Source: Mixophyes australis | Lineage: Eukaryota; Chordata; Amphibia; Anura; Limnodynastidae | Length of the DNA stretch: 64,000 nucleotides | Direction: 5' to 3' | Assembly (NCBI GenBank): GCA_036250195.1 | Contig: JAVHZZ010000015.1 | Coordinates: forward strand, 868,001-932,000 | Part shown: piece after piece, positions 14,482 to 28,586 of the stretch | Numbering within the stretch: position 1 is the first letter of the stretch | Layout of the letters: each line of letters opens with the position of its first letter | The notes under the pieces: model-generated | Seen by the model: only the letters and a program-made list of their open reading frames with translations | Told to the model about the DNA's origin: nothing | Database searches by the model: none | Made by a program: the position numbers and the translations under genes

Positions 14482-16130
14482 GACTCATGATTCATTATTC
14501 AATTCATGATTCATGATTCAATTCATGATTCATGATTCGATTCATGATTCATGATTCATGATTCAAGATTCGATTCATGATTCATGATTCATGATTTAAT
14601 TCATGATTCATGATTCGATTCATGATTCATGATTCAATTCATGATTTATGATTTATAATTCAATTTATGATTCGATTCATGATTCATGATTTAATTCATG
14701 ATTCATGATTCATGATTCGATTCATGATTCATGATTCGATTCATGATTCATGATTCATGATTCATTATTCAATTCATGATGCATGATTCATAATTTGATT
14801 CATGATTCATGATTTATGATTGAATTCATGATTCATGATTCGATTCATGATTCATAATTCATGATTCATGATTCATGATTAAATTCATGATTTATGATTC
14901 AATTTATGATTCAATTCATGATTCATGATTCAATTCATGATTCATGATTCATGATTTGATTCATGATTCATGATTCAATTCATGATTCATGATTCATGAT
15001 TCAATTCATGATTTATGATTCATGATTCAATTCATGATTCATGATTTTATTCATGATTCATGATTCATGATTCATGATTCATGATTTTATTCATGATTCA
15101 TGATTCATGATTCATGATTCAATTCATGATTCATGATTTATGATTCAATTCATGATTCAATTGATGATTCATGATTCAATTCATGATTCATGATTCGATT
15201 CATGATTAATGATTTATGATTCGTTTAATGATTCATGATTCATTTCATGATTCGTGTTTCGATTCATAATTCATGATTCAATTCATGATTCATGATTCAA
15301 TTCATGATTCATGTTTCGATTCATGATTCATGATTCGATTCATGATTCATGATTCAATTCATGATTCATGATTCATAATTCATAAATCGATTCACGATTC
15401 ATGATTCGATTCATGATTCATGATTTAATTCATGATTCATGATTCATGATTCATGATTCGATTCATGATTCATGATTCAATTCATGATTCATGATTCATA
15501 ATTCATGAGTCGATTCATGAGTCATGATTCGATTCATGATTAATGATTCATGATTTAATTCATGATTCATGATTCATGATTCAATTCATGATTCATGATT
15601 CAATTCATGATTTATGATTTATGATTCAATTTATGATTCAATTCATGATTCATGATTCATGATTAGATTCATGATTCATGATTCGATTCATGATTCATGA
15701 TTCAATTCATGATTTATGATTTATGATTCAATTTATGATTCAATTCATGATTCATGATTCATGATTCAATTCATGATTCATGATTCGTGATTTAATTCAT
15801 GATTCATGATTCATGATTCGATTCATGATTCATGATTATATTCATGATTTATGATACGATTCATGATTCATGATTCATAATTCATGATTCGATTCATGAT
15901 TTATGATTCATGATTTAATTCATGATTCATGATTCAATTCATGATTCATGATTAAATGATTCAATTCATGATTCATGATTCGATTCATGATTCATGATTC
16001 ATGATTCAATGCATTATTCATGATTCGATTTATGATTCATGATTCAATTCATGATTCATTATTTATGATTCAATTTATGATTCAATTCATGATTCATGAT
16101 TCATAATTCATGATTCGATTCATGATTCAT
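14482..16130 (+). repeat. Q module, partner of 621-2,270
   Basis: GACTCAT at 14,482, GTGTTTCG near 15,254, TCACG at 15,392, GAGTCATG near 15,519 and GATTAAATG at 15,950 all lie 13,858 bp downstream of their partners. Within this span the two copies keep constant spacing, so differences are mostly base substitutions, such as GAGTCG for GATTCG near 15,508. Confidence 0.75.
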
Positions 16131-17190
16131 GATTTAATTCTTGATTCATGATTCATGATTCATGATCCATGATTCAATTCATGATTCATGATTCAATTCA
16201 TGATTCATGATTCGATTCATGATTCATGATTCAATTCATGATTCAATTCATGATTCATGATTTATGATTCAATTCATGATTCAATTCATGATTAATTTCA
16301 TGATTCATGATTCGATTCATGATTCATGATTCGATTCATGATTCATGATTCGATTCATGATTCTTGATTCATAATTCATGATTCAATTCATGATTCATGA
16401 TTCAATTCATGATTCATGATTCGATTCATGATTCATAATTCATGATTTATGATTCATGATTCGATTCATGATTCATGATTCAATTCATGATTCATGATTC
16501 AATTCATGATTCATGATTCGATTCATGATTCATGATTAGATTCATGATTTATAATTGAAATCATGATTCATGATTCAATATTTAATTCATGATTCATGAT
16601 TCGATTCATGATTCATGATTCAATTCATGATTCATGATTCATTATTTAATTCATGATTCATGATTCGACTCATGATTCATGATTCATGATTCATGATTCA
16701 TGATTCATGATTCAATTCATGATTCATGATTCAATTCATGATTCATGATTCGATTCATAATTCATGATTCATGATTCATGATTCGATTCATGATTCATGA
16801 TTCAATTCATGATTCATGATTCATGATTCAATTCATGATTCATGATTCATGATTCATGATTCAATTCATGATTCATGATTCATTATTCATGATTCAATTC
16901 ATGTTTCAATTCATGATTCATGATTTGATTCATGATTCATGATTCAATTCATGTATCATGATTCATGATTCATGATTCAATTCATGATTCATGATTCATG
17001 ATTCATGATTTATGATTCAATTCATGATTCAATTCATGATTCATGATTTGATTCATGATTCATGATTCAATTCATGTATCATGATTCATGATTCATGATT
17101 CAATTCATGATTCATGATTCATGATTTAATTCATGATTCATGATTCATGATTCATTATTCAATTCATGATTCATGATTCAATTCATGATT
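16131..17190 (+). repeat. Short P module, partner of 2,271-3,150
   Basis: CTTG near 16,141, GATCC near 16,164, GATTAG at 16,534 with the private ATTGAAATC spelling, and CGACTCATG near 16,667 pair with 2,283, 2,325, 2,695 and 2,828. The offset falls from 13,858 to 13,839 between the first two marks, so one 19-bp unit is missing here. About 200 bp near 16,750-16,930, with CATTATTC and GTTTCAATTC words, is extra relative to the partner. Confidence 0.65.
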
Positions 17191-18767
17191 CAAGATTCGA
17201 TTCATGAATCATGATTAATGATTCATGATTCAATTCATAAATCATGATTCATGATTCATGATTCAATTCATGATTCATGATTCGATTTATGATTCATGAT
17301 TCAATTCATGATTTATGATTTATGATTCAATTTATGATTCAATTCATGATTCATGATTCATGATTAGATTCATGATTCATGATTCGATTCATGATTCATG
17401 ATTCAATTCATGATTTATGATTTATGATTCAATTTATGATTCAATTCATGATTCATGATTCATGATTCAATTCATGATTCATGATTCATGATTTAATTCA
17501 TGATTCATGATTCATGATTCAATTCATGATTCATGATTGGATTCATGATTCATGATTCAATTCATGATTCATGATTCAATTCATGATTCATGATTAAATG
17601 ATTCAATTCATGATTCATGATTCGATTCATGATTCATGATTCATGATTCAATGCATGATTCATGATTCGATTTATGATTCATGATTCAATTCATGATTCA
17701 TGATTTATGATTCAATTTATGATTCAATTCATGATGCATGATTCAATTCATGATTCGAGATTCATGATTCGATTCATGATTCATGATTCATTATTCGATT
17801 CATGATTAGATTCATGATTCATGATTAATGATTTATGATTCGTTTCATGATTCATGATTCATTTCATGATTCATGATTCAATTCATGATTCATGTTTCGA
17901 TTCATGATTCATGATTCGATTCATGATTCATGATTCAATTCATGATTCATGATTCAATTCATGATTCATGTTTCGATTCATGATTCATGATTCGATTCAT
18001 GATTCATGATTCAATTCATGATTCATGATTCATAATTCATGATTCGATTCATGATTCATGATTCGATTCATAATTCATGATTCATGATTTAATTCATGAT
18101 TCATGATTCATGATTCATGATTCATGATTCATGATTCAATTCATGATTCATGATTCATAATTCATGATTCGATTCATGATTCATGATTCAATTCATAATT
18201 CATGATTCGATTCATGATTCATGATTCAATTCATGATTCATGATTTATGATTCAATTTATGATTCAATTCATGATACATGATTCAATTCATGATTCATGA
18301 TTCATAATTCGATTCATGATTCATGATTCAATTCATGATTCATGATTCATGATTCAATTCATGATTCATGATTCGATTCATGATTCATGATTCAATTCAT
18401 GATTCATGATTCATGATTCAATTCATGATTCATGATTCATGATTCAATTCATGATTCATGATTTAAATTATGATTCATGATTCGATTCATGATTCATGAT
18501 TCAATTCATGATTCATGATTCAAATTATGATTCATGATTCGATTCATGATTCATGATTCGATTCATGATTCATGATTCGATTCATGATTCATGATTCAAT
18601 TCATGATTCATGATTCAATTCATGATTCATGATTCATGATTCATGATTCAATTCATGATTCATGATTCAATTCATGATTCATGATGCGATTCATGATTCA
18701 TGATTCGATTCATGATTCATGATTCAATTCATGATTCATGATTTATGATTCAATTCATGATTCAATT
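17191..18767 (+). repeat. Q 3' half-module
   Basis: CAAGATTCG near 17,192, GATTGG near 17,537, GATTAAATG at 17,592, CAATGCAT near 17,650, GATTCGAG near 17,755, GTTTCG near 17,895, GATACATG near 18,272 and GATGCG near 18,684 mark Q. From about 17,411 it matches 21,575 onward at an offset of 4,164 bp. It has a single copy of the block duplicated at 3,883-4,426. Confidence 0.7.
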
Positions 18768-21575
18768 CCTGATTCATTTCATGATTCATGATTCTATTCA
18801 TGATTCATGATTCGATTCATGATTCATGATTCGATTCATGATTCATGATTCATAATTCATGATTCGATTCATGATTCATGATTCATGATTCAAGATTCAA
18901 TTCATGATTCATGATTCAATTCATGATTCATGATTCGATTCATGATTCATAATTCATGATTTATGAATCATGATTCGATTCATGATTCATGATTCATGAT
19001 TCAATTCATGATTCATGATTCATGATTAGATTCATGATTTATAATTCAAATCATGATTCATGATTCGATTCATGATTCATGATTCAATTCATGATTCATG
19101 ATTCATTATTTAATTCATGATTCATGATTCGATTCATGATTCATGATTCAATTCATGATTCATGATTGATGATTCAATTCATGATTCATGATTCATGATT
19201 CATGATTCAATTCATGATTCATGATTCAATTCATGATTCATGATTCAATTCATGATTCATGATTTATGATTCAATTCATGATTCAATTCATGATTCATGA
19301 TTCGATTCATGAATTATGATTCAATTCATGATTCATGATTCATAATTCATGATTCGATTCATGATTCTTGATTCGATTCATGATTCATGATTCATGATTT
19401 AATTCATGATTCATGATTCATGATTCATGATTCGATTCATGATTCATTATTCAATTCATGATTCATGATTCGATTCATGATTCATGATTCGATTCATGAT
19501 TCATGGTTTATGATTCAATTCATGATTCAATTCATGATTCATTTCATGATTCATGATTCGATTCATGATTCATGATTCAATTCATGATTCATGATTTATG
19601 ATTCAATTCATGATTCATGATTCGATTCATGAATTATGATTCAATTCATGATTCAATTCCTGATTCATTTCATGATTCATGATTCTATTCATGATTCATG
19701 ATTCGATTCATGATTCATGATTCGATTCATGATTCATGATTCATAATTCATGATTCGATTCATGATTCATGATTCATGATTCAAGATTCAATTCATGATT
19801 CATGATTCAATTCATGATTCATGATTCGATTCATGATTCATAATTCATGATTTATGAATCATGATTCGATTCATGATTCATGATTCATGATTCAATTCAT
19901 GATTCATGATTCGATTCATGATTCATGATTAGATTCATGATTTATAATTCAAATCATGATTCATGATTCGATTCATGATTCATGATTCAATTCATGATTC
20001 ATGATTCATTATTTAATTCATGATTCATGATTCGATTCATGATTCATGATTCAATTCATGATTCATGATTGATGATTCAATTCATGATTCATGATTCATG
20101 ATTCATGATTCAATTCATGATTCATGATTCAATTCATGATTCATGATTTATGATTCAATTCATGATTCAATTCATGATTCATGATTCGATTCATGAATTA
20201 TGATTCAATTCATGATTCATGATTCATAATTCATGATTCGATTCATGATTCTTGATTCGATTCATGATTCATGATTCATGATTTAATTCATGATTCATGA
20301 TTCATGATTCATGATTCGATTCATGATTCATTATTCAATTCATGATTCATGATTCGATTCATGATTCATGATTCGATTCATGATTCATGGTTTATGATTC
20401 AATTCATGATTCAATTCATGATTCATTTCATGATTCATGATTCGATTCATGATTTATGATTCAATTCATGATTCATGATTTATGATTCAATTCATGATTC
20501 ATGATTCGATTCATGAATTATGATTCAAATTATGATTCATGATTCATAATTCATGATTCGATTCATGATTCATGATTTAATTCTTGATTTATGATTCATG
20601 ATTCAATTCATGATTCATGATTCATGATCCATAATTCAATTCATGATTCATGATTCAATTCATGATTCATGATTCGATTCATGATTCATGATTCGATTCA
20701 TGATTCATGATTCAATTCATGATTCATGATTTATGATTCAATTCATGATTCAATTCATGATTCATTTTATGATTCATGATTCGATTCATGATTCATGATT
20801 CATGATTCGATTCATGATTCATGATTCGATTCATGATTCATGATTCATAATTCATGATTCAATTCATGATTCATGATTCAATTCATGATTCATGATTCGA
20901 TTCATGATTCATAATTCATGATTCAATTCATGATTCATGATTCAATTCATGATTCATGATTCGATTCATGATTCATAATTCATGATTTATGATTCATGAT
21001 TCGATTCATGATTCATGATTCAATTCATGATTCATGATTCGATTCATGATTCATGATTAGATTCATGATTTATAATTCAAATCATGATTCATGATTCAAT
21101 ATTTAATTCATGATTCATGATTCGATTCATGATTCATGATTCAATTCATGATTCATGATTCATTATTTAATTCATGATTCATGATTCGATTCATGATTCA
21201 TGATTCCATTCATGATTCATGATTCATGATTCAATTCATGATTCATGATTCATGATTCAATTCATGATTCATGATTCAATTCATGATTCATGATTCGATT
21301 CATGATTCATGATTCATGATTCATGATTCGATTCATGATTCATGATTCAATTCATGATTCATGATTCATGATTCAATTCATGATTCATGATTCATGATTC
21401 AATTCATTATTCATGATTCATTATTCATGATTCAATTCATGATTCAATTCATGATTCATGATTTGATTCATGATTCATGATTCAATTCATGTATCATGAT
21501 TCAATTCATGATTCATGATTCATGATTCATGATTCAATTCATGATTCATGATTCAATTCATGATTCATGATTCAT
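18768..21575 (+). repeat. P module, reference-like copy
   Basis: CCTG marks at 18,768 and 19,659 are 891 bp apart. GATTAG marks lie at 19,024, 19,927 and 21,055, and GATCC near 20,628. The copy matches 7,904-10,797 (offset 10,864) and 22,932-25,833 (offset 4,164, dropping to 4,081 by the last GATTAG). It ends near the GTATCATG mark at about 21,491, where Q words begin. Confidence 0.8.
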
Positions 21576-22931
21576 GATTTATGATTTATGATTCAATTTA
21601 TGATTCAATTCATGATTCATGATTCATGATTCAATTCATGATTCATGATTCATGATTTAATTCATGATTCATGATTCATGATTCAATTCATGATTCATGA
21701 TTGGATTCATGATTCATGATTCAATTCATGATTCATGATTCAATTCATGATTCATGATTAAATGATTCAATTCATGATTCATGATTCGATTCATGATTCA
21801 TGATTCATGATTCAATGCATGATTCATGATTCGATTTATGATTCATGATTCAATTCATGATTCATGATTTATGATTCAATTTATGATTCAATTCATGATG
21901 CATGATTCAATTCATGATTCGAGATTCATGATTCGATTCATGATTCATGATTCATTATTCGATTCATGATTAGATTCATGATTCATGATTAATGATTTAT
22001 GATTCGTTTCATGATTCATGATTCATTTCATGATTCATGATTCAATTCATGATTCATGTTTCGATTCATGATTCATGATTCGATTCATGATTCATGATTC
22101 AATTCATGATTCATGATTCAATTCATGATTCATGTTTCGATTCATGATTCATGATTCGATTCATGATTCATGATTCAATTCATGATTCATGATTCATAAT
22201 TCATGATTCGATTTATGATTCATGATTCGATTCATAATTCATGATTCATGATTTAATTCATGATTCATGATTCATGATTCATGATTCATGATTCATGATT
22301 CATGATTCAATTCATGATTCATGATTCATAATTCATGATTCGATTCATGATTCATGATTCAATTCATAATTCATGATTCGATTCATGATTCATGATTCAA
22401 TTCATGATTTATGATTTATGATTCAATTTATGATTCAATTCATGATACATGATTCAATTCATGATTCATAATTCGATTCATGATTCATGATTCAATTCAT
22501 GATTCATGATTCATGATTCAATTCATAATTCATGATTCGATTCATGATTCATGATTCAATTCATGATTCATGATTCATGATTCAATTCATGATTCATGAT
22601 TCATGATTCAATTCATGATTCATGATTCAAATTATGATTCATGATTCGATTCATGATTCATGATTTAATTCATGATTCATGATTCAAATTATGATTCATG
22701 ATTCGATTCATGATTCATGATTCGATTCATGATTCATGATTCGATTCATGATTCATGATTCAATTCATGATTCATGATTCAATTCATGATTCATGATTCA
22801 TGATTCATGATTCAATTCATGATTCATGATTCAATTCATGATTCATGATGCGATTCATGATTCATGATTCGATTCATGATTCATGATTCAATTCATGATT
22901 CATGATTTATGATTCAATTCATGATTCAATT
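21576..22931 (+). repeat. Q 3' half-module
   Basis: It begins in the GATTTATGATTTATG block and runs through GATTGG, GATTAAATG at 21,756, CAATGCAT, GATTCGAG near 21,918, GTTTCG near 22,060 and 22,135, GATACATG near 22,443 and GATGCG near 22,848. The window's longest clean 7-mer run I found, seven words, is at 22,256-22,304; the paralogue near 18.1 kb has six. Confidence 0.7.
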
Positions 22932-25833
22932 CCTGATTCATTTCATGATTCATGATTCTATTCATGATTCATGATTCGATTCATGATTCATGATTCGATT
23001 CATGATTCATGATTCATAATTCATGATTCGATTCATGATTCATGATTCATGATTCAAGATTCAATTCATGATTCATGATTCAATTCATGATTCATGATTC
23101 GATTCATGATTCATAATTCATGATTTATGAATCATGATTCGATTCATGATTCATGATTCATGATTCAATTCATGATTCATGATTCATGATTAGATTCATG
23201 ATTTATAATTCAAATCATGATTCATGATTCGATTCATGATTCATGATTCAATTCATGATTCATGATTCATTATTTAATTCATGATTCATGATTCGATTCA
23301 TGATTCATGATTCAATTCATGATTCATGATTGATGATTCAATTCATGATTCATGATTCATGATTCATGATTCAATTCATGATTCATGATTCAATTCATGA
23401 TTCATGATTCAATTCATGATTCATGATTTATGATTCAATTCATGATTCAATTCATGATTCATGATTCGATTCATGAATTATGATTCAATTCATGATTCAT
23501 GATTCATAATTCATGATTCGATTCATGATTCTTGATTCGATTCATGATTCATGATTCATGATTTAATTCATGATTCATGATTCATGATTCATGATTCGAT
23601 TCATGATTCATTATTCAATTCATGATTCATGATTCGATTCATGATTCATGATTCGATTCATGATTCATGGTTTATGATTCAATTCATGATTCAATTCATG
23701 ATTCATTTCATGATTCATGATTCGATTCATGATTCATGATTCAATTCATGATTCATGATTTATGATTCAATTCATGATTCATGATTCGATTCATGAATTA
23801 TGATTCAATTCATGATTCAATTCCTGATTCATTTCATGATTCATGATTCTATTCATGATTCATGATTCGATTCATGATTCATGATTCGATTCATGATTCA
23901 TGATTCATAATTCATGATTCGATTCATGATTCATGATTCATGATTCAAGATTCAATTCATGATTCATGATTCAATTCATGATTCATGATTCGATTCATGA
24001 TTCATAATTCATGATTTATGAATCATGATTCGATTCATGATTCATGATTCATGATTCAATTCATGATTCATGATTCGATTCATGATTCATGATTAGATTC
24101 ATGATTTATAATTCAAATCATGATTCATGATTCGATTCATGATTCATGATTCAATTCATGATTCATGATTCATTATTTAATTCATGATTCATGATTCGAT
24201 TCATGATTCATGATTCAATTCATGATTCATGATTTATGATTCAATTCATGATTCATGATTCATGATTCATGATTCAATTCATGATTCATGATTCAATTCA
24301 TGATTCATGATTTATGATTCAATTCATGATTCATGATTCGATTCATGAATTATGATTCAATTCATGATTCATGATTCATAATTCATGATTCGATTCATGA
24401 TTCTTGATTCGATTCATGATTCATGATTCATGATTTAATTCATGATTCATGATTCATGATTCATGATTCGATTCATGATTCATTATTCAATTCATGATTC
24501 ATGATTCGATTCATGATTCATGATTCGATTCATGATTCATGGTTTATGATTCAATTCATGATTCAATTCATGATTCATTTCATGATTCATGATTCGATTC
24601 ATGATTCATGATTCAATTCATGATTCATGATTTATGATTCAATTCATGATTCATGATTCGATTCATGAATTATGATTCAAATTATGATTCATGATTCATA
24701 ATTCATGATTCGATTCATGATTCATGATTTAATTCTTGATTTATGATTCATGATTCAATTCATGATTCATGATTCATGATCCATAATTCAATTCATGATT
24801 CATGATTCAATTCATGATTCATGATTCGATTCATGATTCATGATTCGATTCATGATTCATGATTCAATTCATGATTCATGATTTATGATTCAATTCATGA
24901 TTCAATTCATGATTCATTTTATGATTCATGATTCGATTCATGATTCATGATTCGATTCATGATTCATGATTCGATTCATGATTCATGATTCATAATTCAT
25001 GATTCAATTCATGATTCATGATTCAATTCATGATTCATGATGCGATTCATGATTCATAATTCATGATTTATGATTCATGATTCGATTCATGATTCATGAT
25101 TCAATTCATGATTCATGATTCGATTCATGATTCATGATTAGATTCATGATTTATAATTCAAATCATGATTCATGATTCAATATTTAATTCATGATTCATG
25201 ATTCGATTCATGATTCATGATTCAATTCATGATTCATGATTCATTATTTAATTCATGATTCATGATTCGATTCATGATTCATGATTCCATTCATGATTCA
25301 TGATTCATGATTCAATTCATGATTCATGATTCATGATTCAATTCATGATTCATGATTCAATTAATGATTCATGATTCGATTCATGATTCATGATTCATGA
25401 TTCATGATTCGATTCATGATTCATGATTCAATTCATGATTCATGATTCATGATTCAATTCATGATTCATGATTCATGATTCATGATTCAATTCATGATTC
25501 ATGATTCATTATTCATGATTCAATTCATGATTCAATTCATGATTCATGATTTGATTCATGATTCATGATTCAATTCATGTATCATGATTCATGATTCATG
25601 ATTCAATTCATGATTCATGATTCATGATTCATGATTCATGATTCAATTCATGATTCATGATTCATGATTCAATTCATGATTCATGATTCATGATTCATGA
25701 TTCATGATTCAATTCATGATTCAATTCATGATTCATGATTTGATTCATGATTCATGATTCAATTCATGTATCATGATTCATGATTCATGATTCAATTCAT
25801 GATTCATGATTCATGATTTAATTCATGATTCAT
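22932..25833 (+). repeat. P module
   Basis: CCTG marks at 22,932 and 23,823 keep the 891-bp spacing. GATTAG marks near 23,188, 24,091 and 25,136, GATCC near 24,778 and GTATCATG near 25,578 and 25,768 complete the P order. A GATGCG word near 25,042 replaces the GATTCG of its relatives. Confidence 0.75.
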
Positions 25834-28586
25834 GACTCATGATTCATTATTCAATTCATGATTCATGATTCAATTCATGATTCATGATTCGATTCATGAT
25901 TCATGATTCATGAATCAAGATTCGATTCATGATTCATGATTCATGATTCAATTCATGATTCATGATTCGATTCATGATTCATGATTCAATTCATGATTTA
26001 TGATTTATAATTCAATTTATGATTCGATTCATGATTCATGATTTAATTCATGATTCATGATTCATGATTCGATTCATGATTCATGATTCGTGATTCATGA
26101 TTCGATTCATGATTCATGATTCATGATTCATGATTCAATTCATGATTCATGATTCATGATTTGATTCATGATTCATGATTTATGATTGAATTCATGATTC
26201 ATGATTCGATTCATGATTCATAATTCATGATTCATGATTCATGATTAAATTCATGATTTATGATTTATGATTCAATTTATGATTCAATTCATGATTCATG
26301 ATTCAATTCATGATTCATGATTCATGATTTGATTCATGATTCATGATTCAATTCATGATTCATGATTCATGATTCAATTCATGATTCATGATTCATGATT
26401 CATGATTCAATTCATGATTCATGATTTTATTCATGATTCATGATTCATGATTTTATTCATGATTCATGATTCATGATTCAATTCATGATTCATGATTTAT
26501 GATTCAATTCATGATTCAATTGATGATTCATGATTCAATTCATGATTCATGATTCGATTCATGATTAATGATTTATGATTCGTTTAATGATTCATGATTC
26601 ATTTCATGATTCGTGTTTCGATTCATAATTCATGATTCAATTCATGATTCATGATTCAATTCATGATTCATGTTTCGATTCATGATTCATGATTCGATTC
26701 ATGATTCATGATTCAATTCATGATTCATGATTCATAATTCATAAATCGATTCACGATTCATGATTCGATTCATGATTCATGATTCATAATTCATAAATCG
26801 ATTCACGATTCATGATTCGATTCATGATTCATGATTCATGATTTAATTCATGATTCATGATTCATGATTCATGATTCGATTCATGATTCATGATTCAATT
26901 CATGATTCATGATTCATAATTCATGATTCGATTCATGAGTCATGATTCGATTCATGATTAATGATTCATGATTTAATTCATGATTCATGATTCATGATTC
27001 AATTCATGATTCATGATTCAATTCATGATTTATGATTTATGATTCAATTTATGATTCAATTCATGATTCATGATTCATGATTAGATTCATGATTCATGAT
27101 TTGATTCATGATTCATGATTCAATTCATGATTTATGATTTATGATTCAATTTATGATTCAATTCATGATTCATGATTCATGATTCAATTCATGATTCATG
27201 ATTCATGATTTAATTCATGATTCATGATTCATGATTCGATTCATGATTCATGATTATATTCATGATTTATGATTCGATTCATGATTCATGATTCATAATT
27301 CATGATTGAATTCATGATTTATGATTCATGATTCAATTCATGATTCATGATTCAATTCATGATTCATGATTGGATTCATGATTCATGATTCAATTCATGA
27401 TTCATGATTAAATGATTCAATTCATGATTCATGATTCGATTCATGATTCATGATTCAATGCATTATTCATGATTCGATTTATGATTCATGATTCAATTCA
27501 TGATTCATGATTTATGATTCAATTTATGATTCAATTCATGATTCATGATTCAATTCATGATTCGAGATTCATGATTCGATTCATGATTCATGATTCATTA
27601 TTCGATTCATGATTAGATTCATGATTCATGATTAATGATTTATGATTCGTTTCATGATTCATGATTCATTTCATGATTCGTGTTTCGATTCATAATTCAT
27701 GATTCAATTCATGATTCATGATTCAATTCATGATTCATGTTTCGATTCATGATTCATGATTCGATTCATGATTCATGATTCAATTCATGATTCATGATTC
27801 ATAATTCATGATTAGATTCATGATTCATGATTCGATTCATGATTCATGATTTAATTCATGATTCATGATTCATGATTCATGATTCATGATTCATGATTCA
27901 ATTCATGATTCATGATTCATAATTCATGATTCGATTCATGATTCATGATTCAATTCATGATTCATGATTCGATTCATGATTCATGATTCAATTCATGATT
28001 TATGATTCAATTTATGATTGAATTCATGATTCATGATTCGATTCATGATTCATGATTTGATTCATGATTCATGATTCAATTCATGATTTATGATTTATGA
28101 TTCAATTTATGATTCAATTCATGATACATGATGCAATTCATGATTCATGATTCATAATTCGATTCATGATTCATGATTCAATTCATGATTCATGATTCAT
28201 GATTCAATTCATGATTCATGATTCGATTCATGATTCATGATTCAATTCATGATTCATGATTCATGATTCAATTCATGATTCATGATTCATGATTCAATTC
28301 ATGATTCATGATTCAAATTATGATTCATGATTCGATTCATGATTCATGATTCGATTCATGATTCATGATTCGATTCATGATTCATGATTCGATTCATGAT
28401 TCATGATTCAATTCATGATTCATGATTCAATTCATGATTCATGATTCATGATTCATGATTCATGATTCAATTCATGATTCATGATTCAATTCATGATTCA
28501 TGATGCGATTCATGATTCATGATTCGATTCATGATTCATGATTCAATTCATGATTCATGATTTATGATTCAATTCATGATTCAATT
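25834..28586 (+). repeat. Full Q module
   Basis: It opens at GACTCAT 25,834 and carries TGAATCAAG at 25,911, GTGTTTCG near 26,613, TCACG at 26,751 and again at 26,803, GAGTCATG near 26,936, GATTATATTC near 27,254, GATTAAATG at 27,406, a second GTGTTTCG near 27,680 and GATGCAATTC near 28,131. The marks up to about 27.7 kb lie exactly 5,006 bp before their partners in the next Q. Confidence 0.8.
26740..26850 (+). repeat. 52-bp duplication of the TCACG block
   Basis: The CATAAATCGATTCACG block occurs twice here, with TCACG at 26,751 and 26,803. The sister Q has the same pair at 31,757 and 31,809. Q copies at 1,534, 15,392, 36,085 and 38,841 have a single block. The doublet is therefore a shared derived mark of the 5,006-bp pair. 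Confidence 0.85.

Larger units (their letters stand above)
17411..25700 (+). repeat. Tandem pair of about 4.16-kb HOR units
   Basis: GATTAAATG (17,592 and 21,756), the first CCTG (18,768 and 22,932), the second CCTG (19,659 and 23,823) and GATTAG (19,927 and 24,091) are each 4,164 bp apart. By GATTAG 21,055/25,136 the offset has fallen to 4,081 through loss of repeat units near 24,990. The junction near 21,575 joins a P tail to mid-Q GATTTATG words. Each copy is one Q 3' half plus one P. Confidence 0.75.
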
